This document shows, in pieces, positions 8,809-18,503 of a stretch of DNA of 64,000 nucleotides; within the stretch, counting starts at the first letter, position 1, and every line of letters begins with the position of its first letter. The notes beneath the pieces are model-generated. The model made no database searches. It was given only the letters and a program-made list of their open reading frames with translations, and was not told the DNA's origin. The DNA comes from Pilimelia terevasa (lineage in GTDB: Bacteria; Actinomycetota; Actinomycetes; Mycobacteriales; Micromonosporaceae). The DNA is taken from the NCBI RefSeq assembly GCF_014647915.1, contig NZ_BMQC01000001.1, forward strand, positions 549,914-613,913. Direction: 5' to 3'. Both the position numbers and the translations under genes were made by a program.

Positions 8809-8837
8809 GGTACACCTCGCACACCCACGGGTGTACC
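8809..8837. promoter_or_regulatory. Inverted repeat in the ctaD leader
   Basis: GGTACACC (8809-8816) and GGTGTACC (8830-8837) are perfect inverted repeats 13 nt apart, just after the probable transcription start. This could be an operator or a small leader hairpin. Confidence 0.45.
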
Positions 8838-8899
8838 ACTGCGGACGCGGCGACGCGGTCGTGGGGACGCAGGCGGGACAACGACCAGACGGAGGCCGC

Positions 8900-10675
8900 G
8901 TGACCACCGACGACGCCATGATGGGCAAACCTGACGTCATGAGCTTCGAACCGAGGCCGATCGTGGCCCGGCCGTGGCCGGTGCGCGAGACGGTCAAGGG
9001 TTCGGCGTTCGCCCGCATCCTGCGCACCACCGACGCGAAGCAGATCGGGATCATGTACATGATCACCGCTTTCGGCTTCTTCCTGGTCGGCGGGGTCATG
9101 GCCCTGTTCATGCGGGCGGAGCTGGCGCGGCCGGGCGGGCAGTTCCTGTCCCCGGAGCAGTTCAACCAGCTCTTCACGATGCACGGCACGATCATGCTGC
9201 TGTTCTTCGCGACGCCGATCGTCTTCGCCTTCGCGAACTACATCACGCCGATCCAGATCGGCGCGCCCGACGTGGCGTTCCCGCGGCTGAACTCCTTCGC
9301 CTACTGGCTGTACCTGTTCGGCGGACTGCTCACCCTCGGCGGCGCGGTGACCCCCGGCGGCATGGCGGACTTCGGCTGGTTCGCCTACACGCCACTGTCC
9401 AGCGTGCAGCACTCGCCGGGTGTCGGCGCGAGCCTGTGGGTAGTCGGGCTGGCGGTCTCCGGCCTGGGCACCATCCTCGGCGCCGTCAACATGATCACCA
9501 CGATCCTGACGCTGCGCGCCCCCGGCATGACGATGTTCCGGATGCCGGTGTTCACCTGGAACATCCTCGTCACCAGCCTGCTCGTGATCCTGGTCTTCCC
9601 GCTGCTGGCCGCGGCGCTGTTCGCGCTCCTCGCGGACCGGAACCTCGGCGCGCACGTGTACGACGTGGCGCACGGCGGGCCCATGCTCTGGCAGCACCTG
9701 TTCTGGTTCTTCGGCCACCCCGAGGTGTACGTCGTCGCGCTGCCGTTCTTCGGCATCGTGTCGGAGATCTTCCCGGTGTTCAGCCGCAAGCCGATCTTCG
9801 GGTACACGATGCTGGTCGGCGCGACGATCGGCATCGCCGGCCTGTCGATGAGCGTGTGGGCGCACCACATGTTCGCCACCGGCCAGGTGCTGCTGCCGTT
9901 CTTCAGCTTCCTGAGCTTCATGATCGCGGTACCGACGGGCGTGAAGTTCTTCAACTGGATCGGCACCATGTGGCGCGGCCAGTTGACCTTCGAGACCCCG
10001 ATGCTGTTCTCGCTCGGCTTCCTCGTCACGTTCCTGTTCGGCGGCCTGTCCGGGGTGCTGCTGGCCAGCCCCCCCATCGACTTCCACGTCTCCGACTCGT
10101 ACTTCGTCGTGGCGCACTTCCACTACGTACTGTTCGGCACCATCGTGTTCGCCGTGTACGCCGGCATCTACTTCTGGTTCCCGAAGATGACCGGCCGGAT
10201 GCTCGACGAGCGGCTGGGCAAGGTGCACTTCTGGCTGACGATGGTCGGCTTCCACACCACGTTCCTCGTGCAGCACTGGCTCGGCACCCAGGGGATGCCG
10301 CGGCGGTACTACGACTACCTGGCCTCCGACGGCTTCACCACGCTCAACACGGTGTCGACGATCGGCGCGTTCGTCCTGGGCCTGTCGACGCTGCCCTTCC
10401 TGTACAACGTGTGGAAGTCGTACAGGACCGGCGAGGTCGTCACGGTCAACGACCCCTGGGGCTACGGCAACTCGCTGGAGTGGGCGACCTCGTGCCCCCC
10501 GCCGCTGCGCAACTTCGACCGGATGCCGCGAATCCGCTCCGAGCGCCCGGCGTTCGACGAGAAGTTCCCCGAGCTGGCCCCGTACGCCGTGGAGCGCTCG
10601 GCCGACGTCGACGAGGAGGTCACGCCGGGCGAGTCGGAGACCGCCGGGGGCGACTTCAGGATCACCGGCAAGTAG
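8900..10675 (+). CDS. ctaD: Cytochrome c oxidase subunit I (aa3 type)
   Basis: 591 aa, the catalytic haem-copper subunit of the respiratory oxidase, with about twelve membrane helices. Visible signatures are [12 protein letters not shown] (haem a ligand), [18 protein letters not shown] (Cu-B histidine and cross-linked tyrosine), WAHHMFATG (Cu-B histidines) and FHYVLFG (haem ligands). GTG 8900 follows GGAGG; ATG 8918 is possible. The gene stands apart from other oxidase subunits in this window. It ends in a bidirectional hairpin shared with the convergent gene. Confidence 0.97.
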   Translation: MTTDDAMMGKPDVMSFEPRPIVARPWPVRETVKGSAFARILRTTDAKQIGIMYMITAFGFFLVGGVMALFMRAELARPGGQFLSPEQFNQLFTMHGTIMLLFFATPIVFAFANYITPIQIGAPDVAFPRLNSFAYWLYLFGGLLTLGGAVTPGGMADFGWFAYTPLSSVQHSPGVGASLWVVGLAVSGLGTILGAVNMITTILTLRAPGMTMFRMPVFTWNILVTSLLVILVFPLLAAALFALLADRNLGAHVYDVAHGGPMLWQHLFWFFGHPEVYVVALPFFGIVSEIFPVFSRKPIFGYTMLVGATIGIAGLSMSVWAHHMFATGQVLLPFFSFLSFMIAVPTGVKFFNWIGTMWRGQLTFETPMLFSLGFLVTFLFGGLSGVLLASPPIDFHVSDSYFVVAHFHYVLFGTIVFAVYAGIYFWFPKMTGRMLDERLGKVHFWLTMVGFHTTFLVQHWLGTQGMPRRYYDYLASDGFTTLNTVSTIGAFVLGLSTLPFLYNVWKSYRTGEVVTVNDPWGYGNSLEWATSCPPPLRNFDRMPRIRSERPAFDEKFPELAPYAVERSADVDEEVTPGESETAGGDFRITGK

Positions 10676-10692
10676 CCGCCGCACGCGCCTGT

Positions 10693-10736
10693 CCGGGCGG
10701 GTCCGGGAGCCCTCAGGGGTTCTCGGACCCGCCCGG
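10693..10736. terminator. Bidirectional terminator between convergent genes
   Basis: CCGGGCGGGTCCG (10693-10705) pairs perfectly with 10724-10736, with extra pairing inside. It lies 18 nt after ctaD and spans the stop codon of the opposing gene at 10713. Confidence 0.75.
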
Positions 10737-11225
10737 CGGCGTCTCCGGCTCCGGCGTCGGGGACGGCTGCTCGGGGCCGGGCTCCGGCGCGGCCGGCGTC
10801 GGCGGCGCCGTCGGCTCGCCGACCGGGGCCCCCGCCGGCGGCGGTACCCCGCAGCCGGCCGCGTCCGCGCAGGCCGGGGTGGTGGGGGAGGGCGTCGGCT
10901 CCGGCGCGGCGGGCTGGCCGGGCGCGGCCGGAGCAGCCGGGGCGGGCCCGCCTCCGGGCGGCGCGGGCGCGGCGGGCGCGGCCTGGCCGGGCGGCGGCGC
11001 CCCGGGCGCCGGCCCGGGCGTGGGGGTGGCCGTGGGCTCCGGCCCGCCGAACAGGGCCGCGACCGGGTTCTCGCCGCGGACCAGGCCCGCGATGCCGCCG
11101 CGGCCGAGGAAGCTGCTCCCGCCCCCGCCCTCGGCGTCCGGGCCCGGCCGGGCGACCCCCCAGCCGGCCGCGGCCAGGGTGCCGGCGGCGAGCGCCGCGA
11201 TGAGGGCGGAATGGCGTGCGGTCAC
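10713..11225 (-). CDS. Small exported Pro/Ala-rich protein
   Basis: 170 aa. A short N-terminus, HSALIAALAAGTLAAAGWGVA, can serve as a signal or anchor, followed by about 40 residues of mixed composition and then a long Pro/Ala/Gly/Thr-rich tail. The start GTG 11225 follows a GGGGAG site at 7 nt. The composition resembles unstructured wall-spanning tails. No function can be assigned, and low complexity makes the call less certain than its neighbours. Confidence 0.6.
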   Translation of the reverse strand: MTARHSALIAALAAGTLAAAGWGVARPGPDAEGGGGSSFLGRGGIAGLVRGENPVAALFGGPEPTATPTPGPAPGAPPPGQAAPAAPAPPGGGPAPAAPAAPGQPAAPEPTPSPTTPACADAAGCGVPPPAGAPVGEPTAPPTPAAPEPGPEQPSPTPEPETPPGGSENP

Positions 11226-11352
11226 GAAGGGCTCCCCGGCTCGGTGTGCCCCCGCACCCTACGAGCCGGGGCGTCGCCGCGGCGGCCGTGCCGCGCCGGA
11301 CCCACCCGGACGCGCCGCGCGCCGCGGCCGCTGTCCGCCGTGTCGGCGCTGG

Positions 11353-11910
11353 TCAGGCGCCGCGGGCGAGGGTGACGCCGGCCGCGCGCATCGTCGCCAG
11401 GGCGGCCTCGGTGCTGGCCGGCGCGACGCCCGCGGTGTAGTCGCCCAGGACGGTCGTGGCGAAGCCGGCGCGGACCGCGTCGCAGGCCGTGGCCCGGACG
11501 CAGTGGTCGGTGGCGATGCCGACGACGTCGACCGCGTCCACGCCCCGGTCGCGCAGCCAGGTGGCCAGGTCGACGCCGTCGGCGTCCCCCTCGAACCCGG
11601 AGTAGGCCGCGGCGTAGGCGCCCTTGCGGAAGTACGCCTCGATCCGCGCGGTGTCCAGCGCCGGGTGCAGGTCGACGCCCGGGGTGCCCGCGACGCAGTG
11701 CCGCGGCCACGAGTCGACGTAGTCGGGGGTGTCGCTGAAGTGGGCGCCGGGGTCGATGTGGTGGTCCTGGGTGGCGACCACGTGGTCCCACCGGTCGCCC
11801 GCCGCCAGCAGCGCGGTGAGCCGGCCGGCGAGCGCCGCGCCGCCGGCCACGGCCAGCGAGCCGCCCTCGCAGAAGTCCCGCTGTACGTCGACGATCACGA
11901 GCGCGCGCAC
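11353..11910 (-). CDS. pncA: Nicotinamidase (isochorismatase family)
   Basis: 185 aa. It hydrolyses nicotinamide to nicotinate for NAD salvage. The catalytic triad Asp8 (VDVQRDF), Lys96 (FRKGAY) and Cys137 (IATDHCVRAT) and the metal ligands Asp49, His51, His57 and His71 fall at almost the same positions as in mycobacterial PncA. GTG 11910 has AGGAGG 4-5 nt upstream. It lies 32 nt downstream of pncB on the same strand, so both salvage steps are probably cotranscribed. Confidence 0.95.
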   Translation of the reverse strand: MRALVIVDVQRDFCEGGSLAVAGGAALAGRLTALLAAGDRWDHVVATQDHHIDPGAHFSDTPDYVDSWPRHCVAGTPGVDLHPALDTARIEAYFRKGAYAAAYSGFEGDADGVDLATWLRDRGVDAVDVVGIATDHCVRATACDAVRAGFATTVLGDYTAGVAPASTEAALATMRAAGVTLARGA

Positions 11911-11942
11911 GGCGCCTCCTCTGCCGGGGCCGGAGATGCTGG

Positions 11943-13226
11943 TCAGGGGCTGGGGACGACGGTCACGGGGACGGCCGGGTCGCCGGCCGAGAGCTTGAGG
12001 CCCTCCCACGGGATGGAGATCAGGCACTGCCGCAGGTGGGCCCGCGCCTCCGCGAGGGCGGGCCGGGGCACCGCCTCGCCGCCGGCCACGTAGCTGTGCT
12101 GGAGGAGGCGGTCGTGCGGGGAGTGGTCGGGGACGCCGCGGGAGAAGACGATCTCCTCGGTGGCGGTGCCGGTGGGCTTGTGGCGGCGGACCGCGGTCTT
12201 GCGCCCGCCGATGGTGGCCTTGTTCTCCGACCGTTTGACGACCGGCCGCCCCTCGACCTCGACCAGCTTGTAGACCAGCCCGGCCGTCGGCGCCCCGGAG
12301 CCGGTGACGACGGAGGTGCCCGCGCCGTACAGGTCGACGGGCTCGGCGGCCAGAGCGGCGATGGCGTTCTCGTCCAGGTCGCCCGAGACGATGATCTTGG
12401 TCTCGGTAGCGCCGAGGGAGTCCAGCAGCTCCCGGGACTGGTGGGCCAGCACCGACAGGTCGCCGGAGTCGATGCGGATCGCCCGCAGGCTCGGGCCGGC
12501 GGCGGCGATCGCGTGCCGGATGCCCTGGCTGATGTCGTAGGTGTCGACCAGCAGGGTGGTGTCCGCGCCCAGCGTCGCCACCTGGCCGGCGAACGCGGTC
12601 GGCTCGTCGTCGTGCAGCAGCGTGTACGCGTGCGCGGCCGTGCCCGCCGTGGGGATGCCGTACCGGGCGCCGGCCGCCAGGTTCGAGGTGTAGGTGAAGC
12701 CCGCCAGGTACGCCGCGCGGGCCGCCGCCACGGCGGCCTCCTCGTGGGTGCGCCGGGACCCCATCTCGATCAGCCCCCGGCCGCGCGCCGCCGTCACCAT
12801 CCGGGCGGCCGCGGCGGCGACCGCGCAGTCGTGGTTGAGCACGGACAGGACCAGCGTCTCCAGCAGCACGCACTCGGCGAACGTGCCGGAGACGGTCAGG
12901 ATGGGCGATCCGGGGAAGAACAGCTCACCCTCGGCGTAGCCGTCGATGTCGCCGCGGAACCGGTACGCCTTCAGCCAGGCCGCCGTGTCGTCATCCACCA
13001 CGCCGCGTTCCCGCAGGTGGGACACCACCTCGGGGGCGAAGCGGAAGTCCCGCAGCAGCTCCACGAGGCGGGCCATGCCCGCCACGACGCCGTACCGCCG
13101 GCCGGGCGGCAGCCGCCGCGCGAACACCTCGAAGACGCACCGCCGGTCGGCGGTGCCGTCGGCGCGGGCGGCGCGGACCATCGTCAGCTCGTAGTGGTCG
13201 GTCAGCAGCCCCGGGGTGCTCCACAT
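11943..13226 (-). CDS. pncB: Nicotinate phosphoribosyltransferase
   Basis: 427 aa. It converts nicotinate and PRPP to nicotinate mononucleotide, the step after PncA. Recognisable parts are [10 protein letters not shown] at the N-terminus, the [12 protein letters not shown] region with the histidine that is phosphorylated in this family, [16 protein letters not shown] and [12 protein letters not shown] 13226 is preceded by a GTG codon; both fit a leaderless start because TATCGT ends about 7 nt before the GTG. It is divergent from clpS. Confidence 0.95.
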   Translation of the reverse strand: MWSTPGLLTDHYELTMVRAARADGTADRRCVFEVFARRLPPGRRYGVVAGMARLVELLRDFRFAPEVVSHLRERGVVDDDTAAWLKAYRFRGDIDGYAEGELFFPGSPILTVSGTFAECVLLETLVLSVLNHDCAVAAAAARMVTAARGRGLIEMGSRRTHEEAAVAAARAAYLAGFTYTSNLAAGARYGIPTAGTAAHAYTLLHDDEPTAFAGQVATLGADTTLLVDTYDISQGIRHAIAAAGPSLRAIRIDSGDLSVLAHQSRELLDSLGATETKIIVSGDLDENAIAALAAEPVDLYGAGTSVVTGSGAPTAGLVYKLVEVEGRPVVKRSENKATIGGRKTAVRRHKPTGTATEEIVFSRGVPDHSPHDRLLQHSYVAGGEAVPRPALAEARAHLRQCLISIPWEGLKLSAGDPAVPVTVVPSP

Positions 13227-13236
13227 CACCGGAGTC

Positions 13237-13242
13237 ACGATA
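13237..13242 (-). promoter_or_regulatory. -10 box TATCGT of pncB
   Basis: Read on the minus strand, TATCGT ends 10 nt before ATG 13226 and 7 nt before the preceding in-frame GTG, fitting a leaderless or near-leaderless transcript. Confidence 0.45.
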
Positions 13243-13311
13243 GTGCCGATCCGGCCCGGACGCGGCCCGGCCGGCGCTGCCGCCGCGCGCGGGTCGTGGC
13301 ACCATGGGGGC

Positions 13312-13647
13312 ATGGCGTCGCCGCTGTCTGTGTCAGCCCCCGGGGCCGCCGCGCCCGAGGCGCCGGCCGCGCCCCAGGTCGCGCCGCTGCCCCGGAGCGC
13401 GGCCGGGACGAGCCTGGACGCCGGCTGGCAGACCATCGTGTGGGACGACCCCGTCAACCTGATGACCTACGTCACATGGGTGTTCCAGAAGCTGTTCGGC
13501 TACAGCCGCGAGCGCGCCGAGGAGCTGATGCTCGACGTCCACGAGCAGGGCCGCGCCGTGGTGTCGCATGGCGTCCGGGAGCGGATGGAGTACGACGCCT
13601 CGCGCCTGCACTCCTACGGCCTGTGGGCCACGGTGGACAGGCCGTGA
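13312..13647 (+). CDS. clpS: ATP-dependent Clp protease adaptor ClpS
   Basis: 111 aa. ClpS hands N-degron substrates to the Clp unfoldase. After a 35-residue Ala/Pro-rich arm comes the core: [46 protein letters not shown] region, with DDPVN and the VHxxG helix motif intact. ATG 13312 lies after a GGGGG tract. Its TGA overlaps the GTG of the next gene. Confidence 0.93.
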   Translation: MASPLSVSAPGAAAPEAPAAPQVAPLPRSAAGTSLDAGWQTIVWDDPVNLMTYVTWVFQKLFGYSRERAEELMLDVHEQGRAVVSHGVRERMEYDASRLHSYGLWATVDRP

Positions 13648-14159
13648 GCGGCGAGGCGGTCACCGTCTTCCGGCGCGACGGCGACGAGTGCGTCGCGGTG
13701 TTCGCCGTCGACGAGGTGCGGGTCCTGCGCCGGGTGACCAGCGAGCTGGTCGAACTGCTCAGCGGCCGCCCCGACCACAGCGACCCGGTGGTGCGCCGGC
13801 TGTTCCCCGACGCCTACCCCGACCGGCCCGACGACGCCGCCGACTACCGCCGGTACACCGAGGGCGAGCTGAAGGCGGCCAAACTCGCCCACGCCGGGGA
13901 GGTGCTGGCCGGCCTCAGCGGTGCCGAGCACCGGGAACTGCGGCTGGACCCCGACGCCGCCGACGCCTGGCTGCGCGGCCTCACCGACCTGCGGCTGGCG
14001 CTCGCCGTCCGGCTCGGGATCGGCGCCGACACCGACCTCGCGGCCGAGATCGACGCGGCCGCCCGGGAGTCGCCGACCTCGCCGCTGGCCTTCCAGCTCT
14101 CGGTCTACGCCTACCTCGGGTTCCTCCAGGAGAGCCTGCTGGAGGCCCTCGCCGGCTAG
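13644..14159 (+). CDS. DUF2017 family protein
   Basis: 171 aa, mostly helical, with the patterns [26 protein letters not shown] and [12 protein letters not shown] that mark DUF2017. This family habitually follows clpS in actinobacteria; its role is not established. The start overlaps the clpS stop (GTGA), which implies translational coupling. Confidence 0.88.
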   Translation: MSGEAVTVFRRDGDECVAVFAVDEVRVLRRVTSELVELLSGRPDHSDPVVRRLFPDAYPDRPDDAADYRRYTEGELKAAKLAHAGEVLAGLSGAEHRELRLDPDAADAWLRGLTDLRLALAVRLGIGADTDLAAEIDAAARESPTSPLAFQLSVYAYLGFLQESLLEALAG

Positions 14160-14206
14160 TCGCGCGGCGCCCCGAGGCGTCTGTAGGTCATCGGCCCGGT
14201 GCGGCG

Positions 14207-14212
14207 TAGGCT
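14207..14212 (+). promoter_or_regulatory. -10 box TAGGCT of murI
   Basis: TAGGCT ends 7 nt before GTG 14220, and no ribosome site is present, indicating a leaderless murI transcript. Confidence 0.55.
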
Positions 14213-14219
14213 GCGCACC

Positions 14220-15035
14220 GTGACGGACGCGCCAATCGGGATCTTCGACTCCGGGGTCGGGGGGCTGACGGTGGCGCGCGCCGTCGTGGACCAGTTGCCG
14301 CACGAACGGGTCGTCTACCTGGGCGACACCGCGCACGTGCCGTACGGTCCCAAGCCCCTGGCCGACGTGCGCCGGTACGCCCTTGCCGCCCTCGACCAAC
14401 TCGTCGCCCGCGACGTGAAAGCCCTGGTCATCGCCTGCAACAGTGCCCTGGCGGCGTGCCTGCACGACGTGCGCGAGCGGTACGACGTGCCCGTCGTCGA
14501 GGTGATCCGGCCGGCCGTCCGGCGGGCCGCCAGCGCCACCCGCAACGGGCGCGTCGGGGTGGTCGGCACCACCGCGACGATCGGCAGCGGCGTCTACGTC
14601 GACGCCTTCGCCGCGGCGCCGCACGTCACGGTGAGCAGCGCCGCCTGCCCCCAGTTCGTGGACTTCGTCGAGCGGGGCGTCACCTCGGGGCGGGCCCTGC
14701 TCGGGCTGGCCAGCGCCTACCTCGAACCGCTGCAGCGGGCGCAGGTCGACACGCTCATCCTCGGCTGCACCCACTACCCGCTGCTGGCCGGCCTCCTCGG
14801 CCTGGTGATGGGCGACGAGGTGACGCTCGTGTCCAGCGCCGACGAGACCGCCCGCGAGCTGTACCGGGTCCTCACCGGGCACGACCTGCTGCGGCCGGTC
14901 GACGCCCCGCCCGCGGCCCACGAGCTGCTGACCACCGGCGACGCCGCGACCTTCCGCCGGCTGGCCCGCCGCTTCCTCGGCGCGGAGTTCCTGGCGGACA
15001 CGCCGGTCGCCGCGCTCGCGGAGGCCGACCGATGA
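14220..15035 (+). CDS. murI: Glutamate racemase
   Basis: 271 aa. It supplies D-glutamate for peptidoglycan. The acid/base pair is Cys73 in ACNSA and Cys183 in GCTHYPLL, with Asp10-Ser11 in the N-terminal [15 protein letters not shown] 14220 was chosen because the protein then starts directly before this motif and 7 nt after a -10 box. The stop overlaps the next ATG. Confidence 0.96.
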   Translation: MTDAPIGIFDSGVGGLTVARAVVDQLPHERVVYLGDTAHVPYGPKPLADVRRYALAALDQLVARDVKALVIACNSALAACLHDVRERYDVPVVEVIRPAVRRAASATRNGRVGVVGTTATIGSGVYVDAFAAAPHVTVSSAACPQFVDFVERGVTSGRALLGLASAYLEPLQRAQVDTLILGCTHYPLLAGLLGLVMGDEVTLVSSADETARELYRVLTGHDLLRPVDAPPAAHELLTTGDAATFRRLARRFLGAEFLADTPVAALAEADR

Positions 15036-15778
15036 GGATGACCGTGCTCGGGTGCGCGGGCAGCTTCCCCGGACCCGAGTCCGCCTGCTCCGCGTACGTG
15101 GTCGAGGCCGACGGCTTCCGGCTGCTCGTGGACTTCGGCAGCGGCGCGCTGTCGGCGCTGCAGCGGTACGGCGGGATGCACCGGATCGACGCGATCCTGC
15201 TCAGCCACCTGCACGGCGACCACATGCTGGACGCCTGCGCGTACGTGGTAGTGCGGCGGTACGACCCGGCGGGGCGGCATCCGCGGGTGCCGCTGTACGG
15301 GCCGGCCGGCACCGAGCAGCGGATCGCCGCGGCGTACGGGCCGGAGGAGGGCGGGGTCGACGACGTGTACGAGTTCCACGACCTCAAGCCGGGCACGTTC
15401 CCGCTGGGCCCGTTCGCCGCGACGGTGGAGCGGATGGAGCACCCGGTGGAGACGTACGGGGTGCGGCTGGAGCACGCGGGGCGGGTGTTCGCGTACTCGG
15501 CCGACACCGCCGTCTGCGACGCGGTCGTCCGGCTGGCGGCCGACGCCGACCTGTTCCTGTGCGAGGCCAGCTACCTCGACGGCCGGGACAACCCGCCGGG
15601 CCTGCACCTGACCGGCGGCGAGGCGGGTCGGATCGCCGCGGACGCCGGTGCGGCCCACCTCGTCCTCACCCACCTGGTGGACGCGTGGGGCAGCGAGTCG
15701 GAGACCCACGCCGCCGCCCGGACGGCCTTCGCGGGCGAGATCACCGTGGCCCGGCCGGGCGCCCAGTTCGCCGTCTGA
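15032..15778 (+). CDS. MBL-fold metallo-hydrolase
   Basis: 248 aa with the metallo-beta-lactamase signature SHLHGDH (HxHxDH zinc site), a distal Asp in YSADTAVCD and His in VLTHLVDAW. The arrangement resembles RNase Z-like or cyclic-nucleotide phosphodiesterase members that sit between murI and rph in many actinobacteria; the substrate is unknown. ATGA overlap with murI. Confidence 0.9.
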   Translation: MRMTVLGCAGSFPGPESACSAYVVEADGFRLLVDFGSGALSALQRYGGMHRIDAILLSHLHGDHMLDACAYVVVRRYDPAGRHPRVPLYGPAGTEQRIAAAYGPEEGGVDDVYEFHDLKPGTFPLGPFAATVERMEHPVETYGVRLEHAGRVFAYSADTAVCDAVVRLAADADLFLCEASYLDGRDNPPGLHLTGGEAGRIAADAGAAHLVLTHLVDAWGSESETHAAARTAFAGEITVARPGAQFAV

Positions 15779-15892
15779 GTTCGTCGTCCAAGTTCGACGT
15801 CTGGGGTGCCGGCACCGGGTCGGCGACGGGCACGGTGTGCGATGCCGGGCCGGGCGAAGGAGCAGGATTCCGGGCGGACCGGGCGGCTGGCG

Positions 15893-15898
15893 TAGGGT
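15893..15898 (+). promoter_or_regulatory. -10 box TAGGGT of rph
   Basis: TAGGGT ends 6 nt before ATG 15905, indicating a leaderless rph-rdgB transcript. The 126-nt gap before it holds no gene. Confidence 0.55.
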
Positions 15899-15904
15899 CG
15901 GCGC

Positions 15905-16666
15905 ATGACGTCTGCTGTGTCCGCGCGCCCCGACGCGCGCCGTCCCGACCAATTGCGTCCTGTGCGGCTGCAGCGGGGGTGGAGCGTGCACCCCGAGGGG
16001 TCGGTGCTGGTCGAGTTCGGCGCGACCCGGGTGCTGTGTACCGCGAGCGTCACCGAGGGCGTGCCGCGCTGGCGCAAGGGCACCGGGCTGGGCTGGGTGA
16101 CCGCCGAGTACGCGATGCTGCCGCGGGCGACCACGACCCGGTCGGACCGCGAGAGCGTGCGCGGCAAGGTGGGCGGCCGGACCCAGGAGATCTCCCGGCT
16201 GATCGGCCGCAGCCTGCGCGCCTGCGTCGACTTCAAGGCCCTGGGCGAGAACACCGTGGTGCTGGACTGCGACGTACTCCAGGCCGACGGCGGCACCCGG
16301 ACCGCGGCGATCACCGGCGCGTACGTCGCGCTGCACGACGCCGTGGCGGTGCTGGCGGCCCGCAGGGCGCTGGCCGGCGACGTGGCCGCGGCGCTGCCGC
16401 GGTCGGTGGCGGCGGTCAGTGTCGGCGTCATCGACGGCGAGCCGCGGCTGGACCTGTGCTACCTGGAGGACGCCACCGCGCACGTGGACATGAACGTCGT
16501 CTGCACCGGCGTCGGTGACTTCGTCGAGGTACAGGGCACCGGCGAGGCCGCCGTGTTCGGCCGCCGGGACCTGGACGCCATGCTCGACCTGGCCGTCGGC
16601 GGCTGCGCCGACCTCACCGCCGCCCAGTCCGCGGCCATGGCGCTGCCGCTGCCGGCGGCGTCGTGA
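15905..16666 (+). CDS. rph: Ribonuclease PH
   Basis: 253 aa. It is a phosphorolytic 3'-5' exoribonuclease that trims tRNA 3' ends. Typical segments are [43 protein letters not shown] (phosphate-binding arginine), [21 protein letters not shown] and NVVCTG. Its stop overlaps the GTG start of rdgB. Confidence 0.97.
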   Translation: MTSAVSARPDARRPDQLRPVRLQRGWSVHPEGSVLVEFGATRVLCTASVTEGVPRWRKGTGLGWVTAEYAMLPRATTTRSDRESVRGKVGGRTQEISRLIGRSLRACVDFKALGENTVVLDCDVLQADGGTRTAAITGAYVALHDAVAVLAARRALAGDVAAALPRSVAAVSVGVIDGEPRLDLCYLEDATAHVDMNVVCTGVGDFVEVQGTGEAAVFGRRDLDAMLDLAVGGCADLTAAQSAAMALPLPAAS

Positions 16667-17259
16667 AGGTCCTGCTCGCCAGCCGCAACGCCAAGAAGCT
16701 CGTGGAGCTGCGGCGGGTCCTGGCCGGGGCCGCCCCGGCGGTGACGCTGCTGGGGCTCGACGACGTGCCGGCGTACGACGAACTGCCCGAGACCGGGCTG
16801 ACGTTCGCCGACAACGCGCTGCTCAAGGCGCGCGAAGGGGTCCGGCACACGGGCCTGCCGACGGTGGCCGACGACTCGGGCCTGGCGGTCGACGTGCTCG
16901 GCGGGTCGCCGGGGATCTTCTCCGCCCGGTGGAGCGGCCGGCACGGCGCCGACGACGCGAACCTGGACCTGCTGCTCGCCCAGCTCGGCGACGTGGCCGA
17001 CCCGCACCGCGGGGCGGCGTTCGTCTGCGCGGCGGCCTGCGTGCTGCCCTCGGGCGCGGAGCGGGTGTGGCACGGCGAGCTGCGCGGCAGGCTGCTGCCG
17101 GCCCGCCGCGGCACCGGTGGTTTCGGGTACGACCCGATCTTCGTCGCGGACGGGCAGACGGCGACGAACGCGGAGCTGGACCCGGCGGCCAAGGACGCGA
17201 TCAGCCACCGCGGCATCGCCTTCCGCGCCCTGGCCACCCACCTGTCCACCCTTCCCTGA
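16663..17259 (+). CDS. rdgB: dITP/XTP pyrophosphatase (RdgB/HAM1)
   Basis: 198 aa. It hydrolyses non-canonical purine nucleoside triphosphates to protect DNA. The signatures are [16 protein letters not shown] at the N-terminus, [11 protein letters not shown], the catalytic [25 protein letters not shown] and [12 protein letters not shown] overlap with rph. Confidence 0.96.
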   Translation: MKVLLASRNAKKLVELRRVLAGAAPAVTLLGLDDVPAYDELPETGLTFADNALLKAREGVRHTGLPTVADDSGLAVDVLGGSPGIFSARWSGRHGADDANLDLLLAQLGDVADPHRGAAFVCAAACVLPSGAERVWHGELRGRLLPARRGTGGFGYDPIFVADGQTATNAELDPAAKDAISHRGIAFRALATHLSTLP

Positions 17260-17378
17260 CCCGCTCCGAGGCCGCCTGCCTCCCAGCGGTCGGCGACAGC
17301 TCTGGACGTTTGTCGGTAACAAGGTCACGACAAGGCTGCGGCGTACCCGAGAAGGCCTCGGCGAGTTCAAAAATTCAC

Positions 17379-17400
17379 GGCAAGAATCCAGATTCTCGCC
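17379..17400. promoter_or_regulatory. Inverted repeat upstream of the toxin-antitoxin genes
   Basis: AGAATC (17383-17388) and GATTCT (17391-17396) are perfect inverted repeats 2 nt apart, extended by GGC/GCC with one mismatch each side. It lies just before the predicted -35 element, a sensible place for antitoxin binding. Confidence 0.5.
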
Positions 17401-17408
17401 GTATCTGT

Positions 17409-17436
17409 TTCGATCATGGCGCGGTTCGGCTACTGT
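17409..17436 (+). promoter_or_regulatory. Predicted promoter of the AbrB/PIN pair
   Basis: TTCGAT (17409-17414) and TACTGT (17431-17436) are 16 nt apart and would give a leader near 60 nt. Confidence 0.45.
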
Positions 17437-17500
17437 TGCCATACGCCACCTGGGTCGGCTGGGATGGTCGGTGTCCGGCGAGGAATGGGAGACCGCGAGT

Positions 17501-17836
17501 ATGGATGTCAACGCCGCCGGGGTGGCGACGGTGGAGAGCAAGGTGACCGGCGGGCGGGTGCAGATCCCGGCCTCGGTGCGCCGCACCCTCGGACTGGCCG
17601 ACGACGACCGGCTGCTCTGGGTCTCCGACAGCAGCGGCGTGCGGGTAACCACCCGGCGGGCACTCACCGAGGAGGTGTGGGCGGCCAACACCGGCGGCGA
17701 CGCCATCGACACCGCCGCCGAGGTCCGGGAGATGCGCCGCGGCGACGTCGCCCAGGAGCGCCGCGGCGGCGGCGCACGGGCGTGGGAAGGCGTCGACACC
17801 GACGACGCCGTGCTGGACGAGTTGTTCGGCGCGTGA
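17501..17836 (+). CDS. AbrB-like antitoxin
   Basis: 111 aa. Residues about 10-50 carry a swapped-hairpin AbrB/SpoVT-type DNA-binding domain (SKVTGGRVQIPASVRRTLGLADDDRLLW); the acidic C-terminal half would bind the partner toxin. ATG 17501 is preceded by GGGAG at 8 nt. The stop overlaps the GTG of the PIN gene, the normal arrangement for a type II pair, so it probably represses its own operon and neutralises the toxin. Confidence 0.82.
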   Translation: MDVNAAGVATVESKVTGGRVQIPASVRRTLGLADDDRLLWVSDSSGVRVTTRRALTEEVWAANTGGDAIDTAAEVREMRRGDVAQERRGGGARAWEGVDTDDAVLDELFGA

Positions 17837-18294
17837 ACACCTCCGCTCCGATCCCGATGGTGTTCGACAGCTCGGCCGTGCTGTCCTGGCTGCTGCAGGA
17901 GTGCGGCCGCTGGCAGAAGGTTGACAAGCTGCTGCGCAGCGACCGGATCGACCGGGTGCTCCCCACGGCCGCGCTCACCGAGGTGATCTACAAGGCGGCC
18001 GAGGCCGGCAACACCGCCGGCCCGGACCGCATCGCCGCCCTGATGAGTTCCTACCTGCGGCTGGCCGACATCACCACTGCCGACGCCCAGTGGGCCGGTG
18101 ACCGGATCGCCGAGTCGCGCCGCAACCCGGTGCCGGCCGAGTCCGGCGGCCAGCCGCACACGCTATCGCTGGGCGACGGCCTGGTACTCGCGGTCGCCGA
18201 CCGGCTGCAGGCCCCGGCGGTCACCTTCGACGACGTGTGGGGCCGCTTCCCGACGATGAAGTTCCGGCTGATCAGCCCGTACAAGGTGCCCTGA
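17833..18294 (+). CDS. PIN-domain ribonuclease toxin (VapC-like)
   Basis: 153 aa with the acidic PIN constellation: Asp in VFDSSAVLSWLL near the N-terminus, Glu in ALTEVIYKAA, Asp in LSLGDGLVLAVADR and Asp pair in VTFDDVWGRFP. These residues would bind Mg ions for RNA cleavage. Translationally coupled to the antitoxin. The target RNA cannot be predicted. Confidence 0.85.
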   Translation: MNTSAPIPMVFDSSAVLSWLLQECGRWQKVDKLLRSDRIDRVLPTAALTEVIYKAAEAGNTAGPDRIAALMSSYLRLADITTADAQWAGDRIAESRRNPVPAESGGQPHTLSLGDGLVLAVADRLQAPAVTFDDVWGRFPTMKFRLISPYKVP

Positions 18295-18307
18295 CCGACC
18301 GTCAGGG

Positions 18308-18331
18308 CGACTCTCCGTCAGTTCAGAGTCG
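18308..18331 (+). terminator. Weak hairpin after the PIN toxin gene
   Basis: CGACTCT and AGAGTCG pair around a 10-nt loop 14 nt after the stop. The stem is short, so its role as terminator is uncertain. The rest of the gap to hutH at 18504 shows nothing else. Confidence 0.3.
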
Positions 18332-18503
18332 GGGCCGGTAGTCGTGGTGATCGGTCGCCAGTGGCCAGGCGTCCTCGAACACAGCCTGCTGTGGCGGGAA
18401 GGCGAAACGTCGTCAGCTTCTGTCTGTCGCACCAACGGGTGAGTTCGCAGTCCCCGCCATGCAACGCGGGCGCTCGGACGGGGAGTGAACCGGGTCGGCG
18501 GTC

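Noticed and set aside
8387..10684. 765-aa minus-strand open frame opposite ctaD
   Set aside because: It mirrors the ctaD codons and has no recognisable domain; ctaD is unambiguous.
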